Below are positions 23,791 to 32,391 of a stretch of 64,000 nucleotides of DNA, one piece after another. The stretch covers positions 1-64,000 of the forward strand of contig CAJTUA010000013.1 of assembly GCA_910579615.1 (NCBI GenBank), written 5' to 3'. The notes beneath the pieces were generated by a model. The model searched no databases. It worked only from the letters and a program-made list of their open reading frames with translations, and was not told the DNA's origin. Position numbers and translations under genes: made by a program. Position 1 is the stretch's first letter; every line of letters starts with the position of its first letter. Source of the stretch: an uncultured Lachnospiraceae bacterium (GTDB lineage Bacteria > Bacillota > Clostridia > Lachnospirales > Lachnospiraceae).

Positions 23791-24495
23791 TCACATCTTT
23801 TTCAATGCCTGCACAACCGCGGAGAGCGGCAAACCGACCACATTATAATAATCCCCATGGATTTCCCGGATATAAGCTGCCATCTTCCCCTGTATCGCGT
23901 AGGCACCTGCCTTGTCCACGTATTCCCCACACGCAAGGTATCCCTCAATTTCCGCCTCATCCATCGGATAGAAGACAACCTCGGTGCGCACGGCAAAATT
24001 GGGAAAAACGCCGCCGGGTTCTGCCGCTTCTTCCCCCTCCCTGCGGCACAGCGCTACCCCGGTATAGACTGTATGCACATTATCCTGCAGCCGCATCAGC
24101 ATCCGCTTTGCATCCTCCCTGTCCACCGGCTTATTCAAAATCTCCCCACCATGCACCACAACCGTATCCGCGCCGAGTACAACAAGACCTTCCTCATCCG
24201 CATGTTCCTGCATGACCGCCCGTGCCTTTCCAAGCGCCAATGCCTTGACATAGCGCGCCGGGAAATCATCTTCGCCTTGCGGGTTCTGCCCACACGACTT
24301 TTGGTGTACGCACATATCCTGCTGCTTTTCCGCTTCCTGCCGGGCATCTGCTTTCTGCTGCCCAAACGCCGCAAGCTCCTCCCTCACCTTATTTTCATCA
24401 AAATCCGACACCTGCACCCGGAAAGGAATCCCTGCCTGTTCTAAGATTTCCCGCCGTCTCGGGGAAGCGGAAGCTAAAATCAACTGGTTATACAT
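23791..24495 (-). CDS. maf: Maf-family nucleotide pyrophosphatase
   Basis: This 234-residue protein starts LILASASPRRREIL, the Maf hallmark. The catalytic Asp block is GADTVVV; KPVDREDAKRML and AYAIQGKMAAY follow. Maf enzymes hydrolyse modified or canonical dTTP/UTP in house-cleaning. An insertion of about 30 polar residues (after EELAAFGQQK, to GEDDFPARYV) makes it longer than the usual 190-200. GAGGAG precedes the ATG. Confidence 0.9.
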   Translation of the reverse strand: MYNQLILASASPRRREILEQAGIPFRVQVSDFDENKVREELAAFGQQKADARQEAEKQQDMCVHQKSCGQNPQGEDDFPARYVKALALGKARAVMQEHADEEGLVVLGADTVVVHGGEILNKPVDREDAKRMLMRLQDNVHTVYTGVALCRREGEEAAEPGGVFPNFAVRTEVVFYPMDEAEIEGYLACGEYVDKAGAYAIQGKMAAYIREIHGDYYNVVGLPLSAVVQALKKM

Positions 24496-24515
24496 AAATA
24501 CTCCTCTTGTTTTTG

Positions 24516-24716
24516 CTAATCAATAAGTTTCAGATAAGTATCCAACTGCCTTTCCTCCAAATCCGATACCAGTGCCGCAAACGGGCGCAGTTTTTTCTTT
24601 AATGCATATTCTTCCAAGGCATTATAATGCTCCAGGACAGGGGATTTCGTTTTTAAAGATACGATAAATCCCCCCTGACAAAATTTCCGGTTTCCTGTGG
24701 GCTCCCAAATCGTTTT
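24516..24716 (-). pseudogene. C-terminal remnant of an unidentified protein just upstream of maf
   Basis: A 67-codon frame with no ATG, GTG or TTG start reads VLEHYNALEEYALKKKLRPF and LVSDLEERQLDTYLKLID, then TAG. It is amphipathic and plausible as protein. It ends 20 bp before the maf start. I cannot assign a family. Confidence 0.3.
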
Positions 24717-24741
24717 TCAATTTGCAGGCAAAAGGGGCTGT

Positions 24742-24760
24742 CGCACGAAAAATTCGTGCG
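24742..24760. repeat. Short perfect hairpin
   Basis: CGCACGAA (24742-24749) and TTCGTGCG (24753-24760) flank three A. On the minus strand GACAGCCCC and TTTT follow, so it could act as a weak terminator after argG. No gene is recognised in 24717-25007. Confidence 0.4.
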
Positions 24761-24922
24761 CGTCCTTCTTTTCCATGCAAAAAATCACAGCCGGGCTTTT
24801 AAAAAGTCCGACTTTCTTTCCCTTCCAGAATATTTTTGCAGCACACTGCGCCTTTTTCTTTATCCAACTGCCGGCACATCCCCACCCCCTGCGGGCGGCG
24901 GATACTCGAACCAAACGACCAA

Positions 24923-24966
24923 TACCGCAAATAAAGAACCGGTATTCCGAATCCTTATTTGCGGTA
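24923..24966. terminator. Hairpin downstream of argG
   Basis: TACCGCAAATAA (24923-24934) pairs perfectly with TTATTTGCGGTA (24955-24966), with further pairing inside. A T-run follows only on the plus strand, so termination of argG from the minus strand is uncertain. Confidence 0.4.
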
Positions 24967-25007
24967 AATTTTTCACTCAGCCAGTTTCCTGTCAGCACCT
25001 TCTATTC

Positions 25008-26228
25008 TTACGCTTCCTTCTTGGCTTCCATCATCATCGCGCGCACCTTGAGCGAAAGCCCGAACAGATTGATAAAGCCTTCCGCGTCATGATGGTCGTA
25101 AAGTTCCCCTGTCGTAAACGATGCAATGCTCTCATTGTAAAGCGAATACGGGGACGTTGTTCCCTGCTTAATGATATTGCCTTTGTAAAGCTTTACCTTT
25201 ACCTCGCCGGTCACATATTTCTGGGTGGATTCCACAAACGCCTGCAGTGCCTCGCGCAGCGGTGTGAACCACTTGCCCTCGTACACAACATCTGCAAATT
25301 TATCGCCAATGCCCTTCTTGTACGCCAAAGTATCACGGTCAAGAATCAGCTCCTCCAGCTGTGTGTGCGCCTCCATCAAAATGGTGCCGCCCGGTGTCTC
25401 ATAAACACCGCGGGACTTCATGCCAACCACGCGGTTTTCTACGATATCTACAATGCCGATGCCGTTCCTTCCGCCAATCGTATTCAGCTCCGCAATAATC
25501 TCGGATGCCTTCATCTGCTTGCCGTTCAATGCGACCGGGGCGCCCTCTTGAAACGTGAGGGAAATTGTCTCGCCCTCCTCCGGCGCCTTCTCCGGGGATA
25601 CACCGAGCACAAGCAGATGGTCGTAATTCGGCGCATTTGCCGGGTCTTCCAGTTCTAAGCCCTCATGGCTGATGTGCCAGAGGTTGCGGTCGCGGCTGTA
25701 GCTGTGGCTTGCGTCAAATGGCAGGTCGATGCCATGTGCCTTGCAGTACGCAATCTCATCCTCGCGTGACTGCATTTTCCAGGTATCGTTGCAGCGCCAT
25801 GGCGCAATGATTTTCAAATCCGGCGCCAGCGCCTTGATGCCAAGTTCAAAGCGCACCTGGTCATTGCCCTTTCCGGTCGCGCCGTGGCAGATTGCCGCAG
25901 CGCCCTCCTTGCGCGCAATTTCCACGAGCCTTTTCGCAATCGCCGGGCGTGCCATCGATGTGCCTAAAAGATATTTGTTCTCATATACCGCGCCTGCCTT
26001 TACGCACGGAAGCACATACTCGTCCACAAATTCGTCCGTGATATGCTCAATGTAAAGTTTTGCTGCGCCGGAGAGCTTCGCGCGCTCCTCAAGCCCGTCC
26101 AACTCATTGCCCTGTCCGACGTCGATACAGCAGCAGATTACTTCGTAATCGTAGTTTTCCTTTAACCACGGGATGATGGCTGTCGTGTCCAGACCGCCGG
26201 AATATGCGAGAATAACCTTTTCCTTCAT
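25008..26228 (-). CDS. argG: Argininosuccinate synthase
   Basis: This 406-residue enzyme starts VILAYSGGLDTTAIIPWL, the PP-loop ATP site. GATGKGNDQVRFELG and SHSYSRDRNLWHISHEG are family blocks. It joins citrulline and aspartate, the step before argininosuccinate lyase; argH and argF are not in this window. Its promoter shares the TTGCATA element of the argC promoter, so co-regulation by ArgR is likely. The 5' leader contains one palindromic element ending at AGGAGG. Confidence 0.97.
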   Translation of the reverse strand: MKEKVILAYSGGLDTTAIIPWLKENYDYEVICCCIDVGQGNELDGLEERAKLSGAAKLYIEHITDEFVDEYVLPCVKAGAVYENKYLLGTSMARPAIAKRLVEIARKEGAAAICHGATGKGNDQVRFELGIKALAPDLKIIAPWRCNDTWKMQSREDEIAYCKAHGIDLPFDASHSYSRDRNLWHISHEGLELEDPANAPNYDHLLVLGVSPEKAPEEGETISLTFQEGAPVALNGKQMKASEIIAELNTIGGRNGIGIVDIVENRVVGMKSRGVYETPGGTILMEAHTQLEELILDRDTLAYKKGIGDKFADVVYEGKWFTPLREALQAFVESTQKYVTGEVKVKLYKGNIIKQGTTSPYSLYNESIASFTTGELYDHHDAEGFINLFGLSLKVRAMMMEAKKEA

Positions 26229-26245
26229 AATATAAAAGTCCTCCT

Positions 26246-26378
26246 ATTTTAAGTTCCGTATGTGCCCTTCCAGCACCCTTCTTCATGGCAGTGGAATTTC
26301 TGTCCGCTTCGCTCCCATAAATCCCACTGGGGTGATGTACGGGCACATACTGTTTTTTAAGTTCCGTATGTGCCCTTC
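26246..26378 (-). repeat. Palindromic 5'-UTR element of argG
   Basis: Arms GTATGTGCCC/GGGCACATAC are perfect. The middle stem is ATCACCC/GGGTGCT and the inner stem CAGTGGGATTT/AAATTCCACTG. The loop GGGAGCGAAGCGGACA is consensus. A second copy of GGGCACATACGGAACTT precedes the element, so the 5' arm can pair in two exclusive ways. Confidence 0.9.
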
Positions 26379-26409
26379 CCTGATGCACATACCACTCTTG
26401 GTTTTCATA

Positions 26410-26438
26410 AATATACATCAAATTGTTTAAATATGCAA
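26410..26438 (-). promoter_or_regulatory. argG promoter with TTGCATA element
   Basis: The -35 TTGCAT (26438 to 26433), a 17-bp spacer and the -10 TATATT (26415 to 26410). The TTGCATA half-site at the -35 matches the argC operator in sequence and position. A TGCATTATGTGCA quasi-palindrome lies about 80 bp upstream. Confidence 0.6.
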
Positions 26439-26541
26439 GCATTATTTTCCGGAATTTCAAATTTTTTGGATTGTACCGAAATTTCCCGTCCGAAAAAGTC
26501 ATTCATGCACATAATGCAAATCCGGGGGTAATAACATTGTC

Positions 26542-26766
26542 CTACTCAGTCACTGTCACTTTAATCTTTTCCGTCAAATCACCGACCGTCACTGAAATAA
26601 TCGCCGTTCCCTTCTTCACTGCCGTAACTTTGCCTTTGCTGTCTACCTTCGCCACCGTCTTTTTGCTGGACTTCCAGGTTGCTTTGGATGCACTCTTTCC
26701 GGATGGCTGCAGTGTTGCGCCAAGCAAGAGCGTGCTTCCCTTTTTCAAGGCGACGGTAAACATCAT
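26542..26766 (-). pseudogene. Orphan bacterial Ig-like (BIG2) domain
   Basis: The frame of 74 codons is almost exactly one BIG2 repeat: ATWKSSKKTVAKVDSKGKVT and then KGTAIISVTVGDLT. Stops lie immediately upstream and no ribosome site is visible. No signal peptide or partner domain is present. It is probably the last domain of a former cell-surface protein, left between purA and argG. Confidence 0.5.
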
Positions 26767-26785
26767 CTCCGATTTTTATCAAGCT

Positions 26786-28060
26786 TTAGCGCCGGATAAT
26801 CTCTTCCCTCGCCGGTCCGTTCGAAACCATTGTGATTGGTGTTTCAATCTCCTTCTCGATAAACTCGATATACCTGCGGCAGTTCTCCGGAAGGTCAGCA
26901 TAATTTTTCACATCACGAATCTCGCATTTCCATCCCGGGAGCTTCTCATAAACCGGTTTTGCCTTTGCAAGCTGCGCGGTAACCGGGAAATCCCTTGTTA
27001 CCTTGCCATCAATCTCATAGCCGACACATACCGGAAGCTCGTCCAGATAACCAAGTACGTCAAGCACGGTCAGTGCCACCTCGGTTGCCCCCTGCATGCG
27101 GCAGCCATAGCGCGTTGCCACCGCGTCAAACCACCCCATTCTTCTCGGACGCCCTGTTGTCGCGCCAAACTCGCCGCCGTCGCCGCCGCGCCGCCGGAGT
27201 TCATCCGCTTCGTCACCGAAAATCTCGCTCACAAATTCCCCTGCACCTACCGCGGAGGAATACGCCTTTACCACACAGATGATATCCTTAATCTCATATG
27301 GCGGAATGCCCGCCCCGATTGCGCCGTAAGCGGCAAGCGTGGACGAAGAAGTTACCATCGGGTAAATGCCGAAATCCGGGTCCTTTAAAGTGCCAAGCTG
27401 CCCCTCAAGGAGCACGGTCTTTTCTGCCTTTATGGCATCATGCAGGAAAAGTGCCGTATCCGTCACATAAGGAGCTACCATGTCACGGTAACCGAGCAGG
27501 GTTTTGTAAATCTCTGCCGCGTCAAGCTTCGGCTTATGGTACATATGCTCTAAGAGAATGTTTTTCTGCTCAAGCACCCGCTCCACCTTGTCTTTTAAGA
27601 GCGCATCGTCAAACAGCTCCGAAACCTGAAAACCGATTTTCGCATATTTATCCGAATAAAATGGTGCAATCCCGGATTTCGTGGAGCCAAACGACTTCTT
27701 TCCAAGGCGCTCTTCTTCATATTCATCAAACAGGATATGGTATGGCATCATAATCTGCGCGCGGTCTGAAACTAGAATCTTTGGCTCTGGCACCCCGCGG
27801 TCCACCAAAGACTTGATTTCCTTGCACAAATACGGGATATTCAGCGCCACGCCATTGCCGATAATGCTCGTTGTGTGGTCATAGAACACGCCGGACGGCA
27901 GCAGATGGAGTGCAAATTTGCCGTACTTGTTGATTATTGTATGACCAGCATTGCTGCCTCCCTGGAACCGTACAATCACATCCGAGGTCTCACCGAGCAT
28001 ATCGGTAATCTTACCCTTGCCCTCGTCCCCCCAGTTTGCTCCTACGATTGCTCTTACCAT
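26786..28060 (-). CDS. purA: Adenylosuccinate synthetase
   Basis: The protein has 424 residues from ATG 28060 (MVRAIVGANWGDEGKGKITD), preceded by GGAGTG. The GTP loop GDEGKGK and the substrate block FQGGSNAGHTI are typical. GATTGRPRRMGWFD is the C-terminal nucleotide motif. It makes adenylosuccinate from IMP and aspartate. A 46-codon upstream extension is leader, since TATAAT lies inside it. Confidence 0.96.
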   Translation of the reverse strand: MVRAIVGANWGDEGKGKITDMLGETSDVIVRFQGGSNAGHTIINKYGKFALHLLPSGVFYDHTTSIIGNGVALNIPYLCKEIKSLVDRGVPEPKILVSDRAQIMMPYHILFDEYEEERLGKKSFGSTKSGIAPFYSDKYAKIGFQVSELFDDALLKDKVERVLEQKNILLEHMYHKPKLDAAEIYKTLLGYRDMVAPYVTDTALFLHDAIKAEKTVLLEGQLGTLKDPDFGIYPMVTSSSTLAAYGAIGAGIPPYEIKDIICVVKAYSSAVGAGEFVSEIFGDEADELRRRGGDGGEFGATTGRPRRMGWFDAVATRYGCRMQGATEVALTVLDVLGYLDELPVCVGYEIDGKVTRDFPVTAQLAKAKPVYEKLPGWKCEIRDVKNYADLPENCRRYIEFIEKEIETPITMVSNGPAREEIIRR

Positions 28061-28186
28061 AAAAACACTCCTCCAATCTTTTCTTCCGCCCAATTCATTT
28101 TCACATTTGCACAGCGGAACAGCTTTACAATACAAAGCAGGGGATTGTAACAGTTCTGCGACAATGCCCTGCCCTATTACTTCTGC

Positions 28187-28215
28187 ATTATACCACAAGA
28201 TATTCCATAAGTAAA
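28187..28215 (-). promoter_or_regulatory. purA promoter
   Basis: TTTACT (28215 to 28210), a 17-bp spacer and TATAAT (28192 to 28187) on the minus strand, about 125 bp before the ATG. Confidence 0.65.
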
Positions 28216-28708
28216 ATCAATATTTTTTATGTTTGATATAAGGATATCTTATTCCGCGCGGTTTAGGGGCGGCCCTGCCAATATAAATCCATAGCCATCT
28301 GCAGAGAATTATGCCCAAAGATTTTTGCAATGCCCTCGGACGCATTCCTTATACAATACAGTTGGAAGCAAAAGTATACCTTTATGGCATGACAGAAACA
28401 AATCAGTACACGGTAAGTTCCCTTCATAATAGCCCCAAAAAATCCGATTTATATATATTTGAAAAATTTTGTTTCATACTGTACCATGTTGCAATCCCTC
28501 CAAACAATGCCCCCCCTGACAATGTGGCAAAGATTTTATTGGCTTATCAGATTTCATTGATTTTCCAAGCCTTGCCATGGCTTGTGCGCAGCCCGCATAA
28601 AACCCTGTGGAAAAACATGATATCATACACCTTTCCGGCTGGTTATCCTATTACAAGCACAGGCTATCATTTATAATCCACGCCACCAATTCCATGATAA
28701 ACGGGGAA
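28216..28708. other. Region without a recognisable gene
   Basis: A plus-strand frame of 121 codons (28311-28676) lacks a ribosome site and any family signature. The minus strand is interrupted. This may be decayed DNA at the border of the AT-rich block that follows. Confidence 0.4.
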
Positions 28709-29470
28709 TTATAAATATTTACTTACATCATTTTGCTCAATTACTTTCTTCCCTAACAATGTGATTGCCTGTTTTGGGCATTTGCTAATGCAGCGATAAC
28801 ACATGGTACATTGACCGCCCGGAACAGGCATTCCGTCGGTCATTGCAATGTTATCCATAGGACATAGCTTTTCACATAACCCACAGGCAATACATTTTCG
28901 GGAATTGATTTTTAACTTATCCGTATATTTTTTGGTTTTCCGGAAAAAATATAACCTTTGCCCGAACAGTCCTGCCAAATGATATGCGGTTCCCAATCCC
29001 TCCTGTGGTGGATTTCCATTTTTTATATTGCACACGGATTTCCATACTTTTTCCTCCGCTTTCATTACCAAGCGTTTATTTTCTTCAATGCTGCGTTTTA
29101 ATGCTTTCTCATCACAAATACTATCCGGCATTTTCAAATGCAGCCCACCCACGATAATGGCACCATACTTCTTTAACAGCCGTGCCAATATCCCTGCACC
29201 GTCCCCGCTGAAAAGTCCCATTGTTGCAATTATAAAAATGTTTTTTCCCCTCCAAACATCTGGATGGCTGACAATATAATCCCGCAGTATTTTAGGAATA
29301 TTGCTATATTGCACCGGATAGCCTATCACGATTTCATTGTTATTTTTTATTTTCTCCAAAGTTTCATTCTCTTCTATTGAAAATGAATTATTACTCTGGT
29401 CATATTCTTTTATAAATTTGTCAACACAAAACCTTGTGTTCCCTGTACCGCTAAAATATATTCCTATCAT
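28709..29470 (-). CDS. EFR1-family flavodoxin-ferredoxin protein
   Basis: Of 253 residues, the N-terminal flavodoxin-like half starts MIGIYFSGTGNTRFC, the FMN phosphate loop. Two 4Fe-4S motifs follow near the C-terminus: CIACGLCEKLCPM and CTMCYRCISKCPK. This is the EFR1 architecture of anaerobe electron carriers; the partner reaction is unknown. It is the first of three AT-rich genes that differ in composition from their neighbours. Confidence 0.88.
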   Translation of the reverse strand: MIGIYFSGTGNTRFCVDKFIKEYDQSNNSFSIEENETLEKIKNNNEIVIGYPVQYSNIPKILRDYIVSHPDVWRGKNIFIIATMGLFSGDGAGILARLLKKYGAIIVGGLHLKMPDSICDEKALKRSIEENKRLVMKAEEKVWKSVCNIKNGNPPQEGLGTAYHLAGLFGQRLYFFRKTKKYTDKLKINSRKCIACGLCEKLCPMDNIAMTDGMPVPGGQCTMCYRCISKCPKQAITLLGKKVIEQNDVSKYL

Positions 29471-29505
29471 TACATATCACCAACCTGATTTTTTCTCCGC
29501 CTTCC

Positions 29506-30132
29506 CTAAAAATTGGAATTTTTCGATATTGTTATATATGTATTTCTGTAAAATGGCATTTTAAGCATACTTGTATTCCATAGTTTTTTAAACTCTTTTA
29601 CGGAAATTTTTCTGTTATAATATTGCTCATTGGAATTAACAAAATCCGCTAAGGATTCCGCAATAAAAATATATTGTTCATCATAACCAACAACAGGCAC
29701 ATAATGCAGCCAATTTTTATCCGTCCGTACCCGCACCATCACAATTACCGGATTTCCTTTGCTGACTTCATTTTTTAATGCAGCGATATTTCCAGCGCAA
29801 TACTTTACCTTAAAGCCATATTGGGAAAGTAAATTCAGTATCCCTCTTGGGTACACACACCCATCTTTCATTTTATTGGGAATAACCTCATATAAGTTAT
29901 CACCATGTTCTTCAATATCCCAATGCCTTAAAACATAGGCTGATGAAAATGCAGAACATTGGTATCCATTTTGCAAGTCGATTCTGTTTGTTTTTGTAAT
30001 GACAGCCTCCTTTTTCCCGCATTTCATTGAAAAATGAAAGTGTAATGCACCCATTAGGAAGCTATCTACAATTGTTGTAATTATCACATAATTCATTAAT
30101 GTTGAAAACAATATTACGATACCTTTGTTCAT
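29506..30132 (-). CDS. Membrane-anchored C39-like cysteine peptidase
   Basis: Of 208 residues, a hydrophobic segment lies at about 5-28. The papain-like core has catalytic Cys C59 in NGYQCSAFSSAYVLRHW and His H143 in WLHYVPVVGYD. This matches C39-type or BtrH-like peptidase folds. AAGGAGT precedes the ATG. The orientation of the helix suggests an outward-facing enzyme. The substrate is unknown; no bacteriocin precursor or ABC transporter is adjacent. Confidence 0.7.
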   Translation of the reverse strand: MNKGIVILFSTLMNYVIITTIVDSFLMGALHFHFSMKCGKKEAVITKTNRIDLQNGYQCSAFSSAYVLRHWDIEEHGDNLYEVIPNKMKDGCVYPRGILNLLSQYGFKVKYCAGNIAALKNEVSKGNPVIVMVRVRTDKNWLHYVPVVGYDEQYIFIAESLADFVNSNEQYYNRKISVKEFKKLWNTSMLKMPFYRNTYITISKNSNF

Positions 30133-30222
30133 ACTGCTAACTCCTTCTTGGTTTCATCATAAAAATCAATTGCCATCAACAAACTTTCGTTGCTGCTGTA
30201 AATTTTGATTTTTATCGTTGAA

Positions 30223-30807
30223 TTACAACGTTTCAACGAAATGATTATCATACATATCCCAATATTTTTTATACACAAAATCATCGTTGCTGTCAAAGTT
30301 GCGTTGATACATCCGGAAAATAACGGGGAAATTTTTTGGCTGCCATTGTTCTTCATAGGAATAACAGTATGTCATACCAACCTTTTGCATAACATTGCCG
30401 CTTCTTGGATTGTTTCTATCATGTGTTGCCGTAATATAAGGCAAGCCATCCCTTTTGACTTTTTCTATGACGGCTTTTCCCGCTTCTGTAACAATTCCCC
30501 TGTGCCAAAATTCTTTACGGAGTCCATAACCAAAATCATGGTTTTCTTCCATGCTGACATTGGTATAACCTATCGGGAAATTATTTTCTTTCAGACAGAT
30601 GGCATACGCATAACCTTGGGAGTGCGCGTATTTTGAAGCATATCTTTCTTCGTAAAATTCCTTTGTTTCCTCTAAATTTCTGACGGGGTACCAAGGCAGG
30701 AATTTATTGACTTCTTCATCTTTCAGAATCAGGAAAAGAGCATACATATCTCTTTTTGTGATTCTTCTTAAAATCAAGCGTTCTGTTTTTAATGTAACAT
30801 GATTCAC
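30223..30807 (-). CDS. GNAT acetyltransferase, RimJ/RimL type
   Basis: This 194-residue protein starts LKTERLILRRITKRDMYALF, the RimJ/RimL hallmark. FGYGLRKEFWHRGIVTEAGK carries the acetyl-CoA loop, and ATHDRNNPRSGNVMQKVGM is conserved. Translation appears to start at GTG 30807 after CGAGGTG. It likely acetylates a small-molecule amine, a peptide N-terminus or an antibiotic. It shares the AT-rich composition of the two genes downstream. Confidence 0.85.
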   Translation of the reverse strand: MNHVTLKTERLILRRITKRDMYALFLILKDEEVNKFLPWYPVRNLEETKEFYEERYASKYAHSQGYAYAICLKENNFPIGYTNVSMEENHDFGYGLRKEFWHRGIVTEAGKAVIEKVKRDGLPYITATHDRNNPRSGNVMQKVGMTYCYSYEEQWQPKNFPVIFRMYQRNFDSNDDFVYKKYWDMYDNHFVETL

Positions 30808-30857
30808 TGTTTAGCACCTCGAATTATATTCTTTCTTCCTACATAATTTTGCGATAA

Positions 30858-30959
30858 CTAAAAATTATCTTCCGGATACTCCCATAAAACTTTCTCTAGT
30901 ATCTCACCCATTGCACCCTGTGTTGGCACAATCCCAATTTCTGCGATATGCGGATGCAT
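30858..30959 (-). CDS. Possible 33-residue small ORF
   Basis: The frame reads MHPHIAEIGIVPTQGAMGEI and LEKVLWEYPEDNF, then TAG. It is protein-like, but its ATG lies in the arm of an inverted repeat and no ribosome site is seen. It may be the tail of a lost gene. Confidence 0.25.
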   Translation of the reverse strand: MHPHIAEIGIVPTQGAMGEILEKVLWEYPEDNF

Positions 30960-30987
30960 CTGCCCCATTTCTGGCAGATGCATCCGC
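30950..30987. repeat. Perfect 15-bp inverted repeat
   Basis: GCGGATGCATCTGCC (30950-30964) and GGCAGATGCATCCGC (30973-30987) flank an 8-base loop. No T-run follows. It lies downstream of the AICAR transformylase gene and upstream of the AT-rich block. Confidence 0.65.
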
Positions 30988-31065
30988 AATCATGAAATTA
31001 TTCTGCTTTCTAGCGTCTTGCAGCATCCTTTATCCCGCGGTATTTTTTCATACATCAGTTTTTTT

Positions 31066-32244
31066 CTAGTGGTGGAACAGGCGAATCCCCGTAAACGCCA
31101 TTACCATCCCGTATTTGTCGCAGCATTCAATCACTGCATCATCACGGATGGAACCGCCCGGCTGCGCGATGTATTTCACACCGCTCTTATGCGCGCGCTC
31201 CACATTGTCCGAAAATGGGAAGAACGCGTCCGATCCGCAGATAACATCCTGCATTTTCGCAAGCCATTCCTTCTTCTCCCCGCGCGTAAACACTGCCGGT
31301 TTTTCCTTAAAAATCTTCTCCCATGCGCCATCTGCAAGTACATCCTCGCACTCATCGCCCATGTAGACATCAATCGCATTATCGCGGTCAGCCCGTCCAA
31401 GCCCGTCCAAAAATTTCAGCCCCATCACCTGCGGCGACTGGCGCAAAAACCAATTGTCCGCCTTCTGTCCGGCAAGCCTTGTGCAGTGGATTCTCGACTG
31501 CTGCCCCGCGCCGATACCGATGGCCTGTCCACCCTTTACATAGCATACGGAATTGGACTGCGTATACTTTAAGGTAATGAGCGAAATCTTCATGTCAATC
31601 AGCGCATTCTCTGGAATTTCCTTATTTTTGGTAACAATATTGGAGAGCAGCTCCTCGTTGCAGTTTAATTCATTCCTGCCCTGCTCAAACGTGATGCCGT
31701 ACACCTGCTTGCGCTCAAGCTCTGCCGGTACATAGGATGGGTCAATCTGGATAATGTTGTAATTGCCCTTTTTCTTGGCCTTTAAGATTTCAAGCGCCTC
31801 CGGCTCATAACCCGGTGCAATCACGCCGTCGGAAACCTCGCGCTTAATCAGGTTTGCGGTGCACACGTCGCATACATCCGACAGTGCGATAAAATCGCCG
31901 TAGGAGGACATGCGGTCCGCGCCGCGCGCCCTTGCGTATGCGCTGGCAAGCGGGGTAAGCTCACCTAAATCATCCACCCAGTAAATTTTCGCAAGCGTGT
32001 CATCCAGCGGAAGACCAACTGCCGCGCCTGCCGGGGAGACGTGCTTGAAAGAGGTTGCTGACGCAAGCCCTGTCGCCTGTTTTAATTCTTTTACCAACTG
32101 CCAGCCGTTAAACGCATCAAGGAAATTGATATAGCCCGGCTTACCGTTTAAGACGGTGACCGGAAGTTCGCTGCCATCCTCCATATAAATTCTGGATGGC
32201 TTCTGGTTCGGATTGCATCCGTATTTTAATTGAATTTCGTTCAT
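31066..32244 (-). CDS. AICAR transformylase, stand-alone (PurH C-terminal domain homologue)
   Basis: This 392-residue enzyme covers only the formyltransferase half of PurH: QLKYGCNPNQKPSRIY, SFKHVSPAGAAVG, and the C-terminal SDAFFPFSDNVE and GGSIRDDAVIECCD. The cyclohydrolase domain is absent. It formylates AICAR with 10-formyl-THF. The missing IMP cyclohydrolase step is supplied by the gene just upstream (32392-33108). The gap between them is a palindromic element ending at AAGGAG. Expression should follow the ZTP riboswitch. Confidence 0.93.
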   Translation of the reverse strand: MNEIQLKYGCNPNQKPSRIYMEDGSELPVTVLNGKPGYINFLDAFNGWQLVKELKQATGLASATSFKHVSPAGAAVGLPLDDTLAKIYWVDDLGELTPLASAYARARGADRMSSYGDFIALSDVCDVCTANLIKREVSDGVIAPGYEPEALEILKAKKKGNYNIIQIDPSYVPAELERKQVYGITFEQGRNELNCNEELLSNIVTKNKEIPENALIDMKISLITLKYTQSNSVCYVKGGQAIGIGAGQQSRIHCTRLAGQKADNWFLRQSPQVMGLKFLDGLGRADRDNAIDVYMGDECEDVLADGAWEKIFKEKPAVFTRGEKKEWLAKMQDVICGSDAFFPFSDNVERAHKSGVKYIAQPGGSIRDDAVIECCDKYGMVMAFTGIRLFHH

Positions 32245-32258
32245 GCTGATTTCTCCTT

Positions 32259-32382
32259 ATTATAAGTTCCGCATTTGCCCTTCCAGAGCCTTTCAACATG
32301 GAAGCATTTTTTTGTCCGCATAGCTCCCAAAAAAATCCTTCCGGCTCTGTTCGGGCATATGCTGTTTTAAGTTCCGCATTTG
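32259..32382 (-). repeat. Palindromic intercistronic element before the AICAR transformylase
   Basis: Arms are GCATATGCCC/GGGCAAATGC with one mismatch. The middle stem is CAGAGCC/GGCTCTG and the inner stem GGAAGGATTTTTTT/AAAAAAATGCTTCC. The loop GGGAGCTATGCGGACA fits the consensus. It fills the gap after the IMP cyclohydrolase stop. Confidence 0.88.
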
Positions 32383-32391
32383 CGGTAGCAT

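Noticed and set aside
24896..24912. GGTTCGAGTATCC on the minus strand as a tRNA T-arm
   Set aside because: The flanking bases do not form the T-stem and no acceptor or anticodon arm is present.
30129..30356. 75-codon frame between the C39-like peptidase and the GNAT gene
   Set aside because: It overlaps the GNAT coding sequence for most of its length and has no ribosome site or motif.
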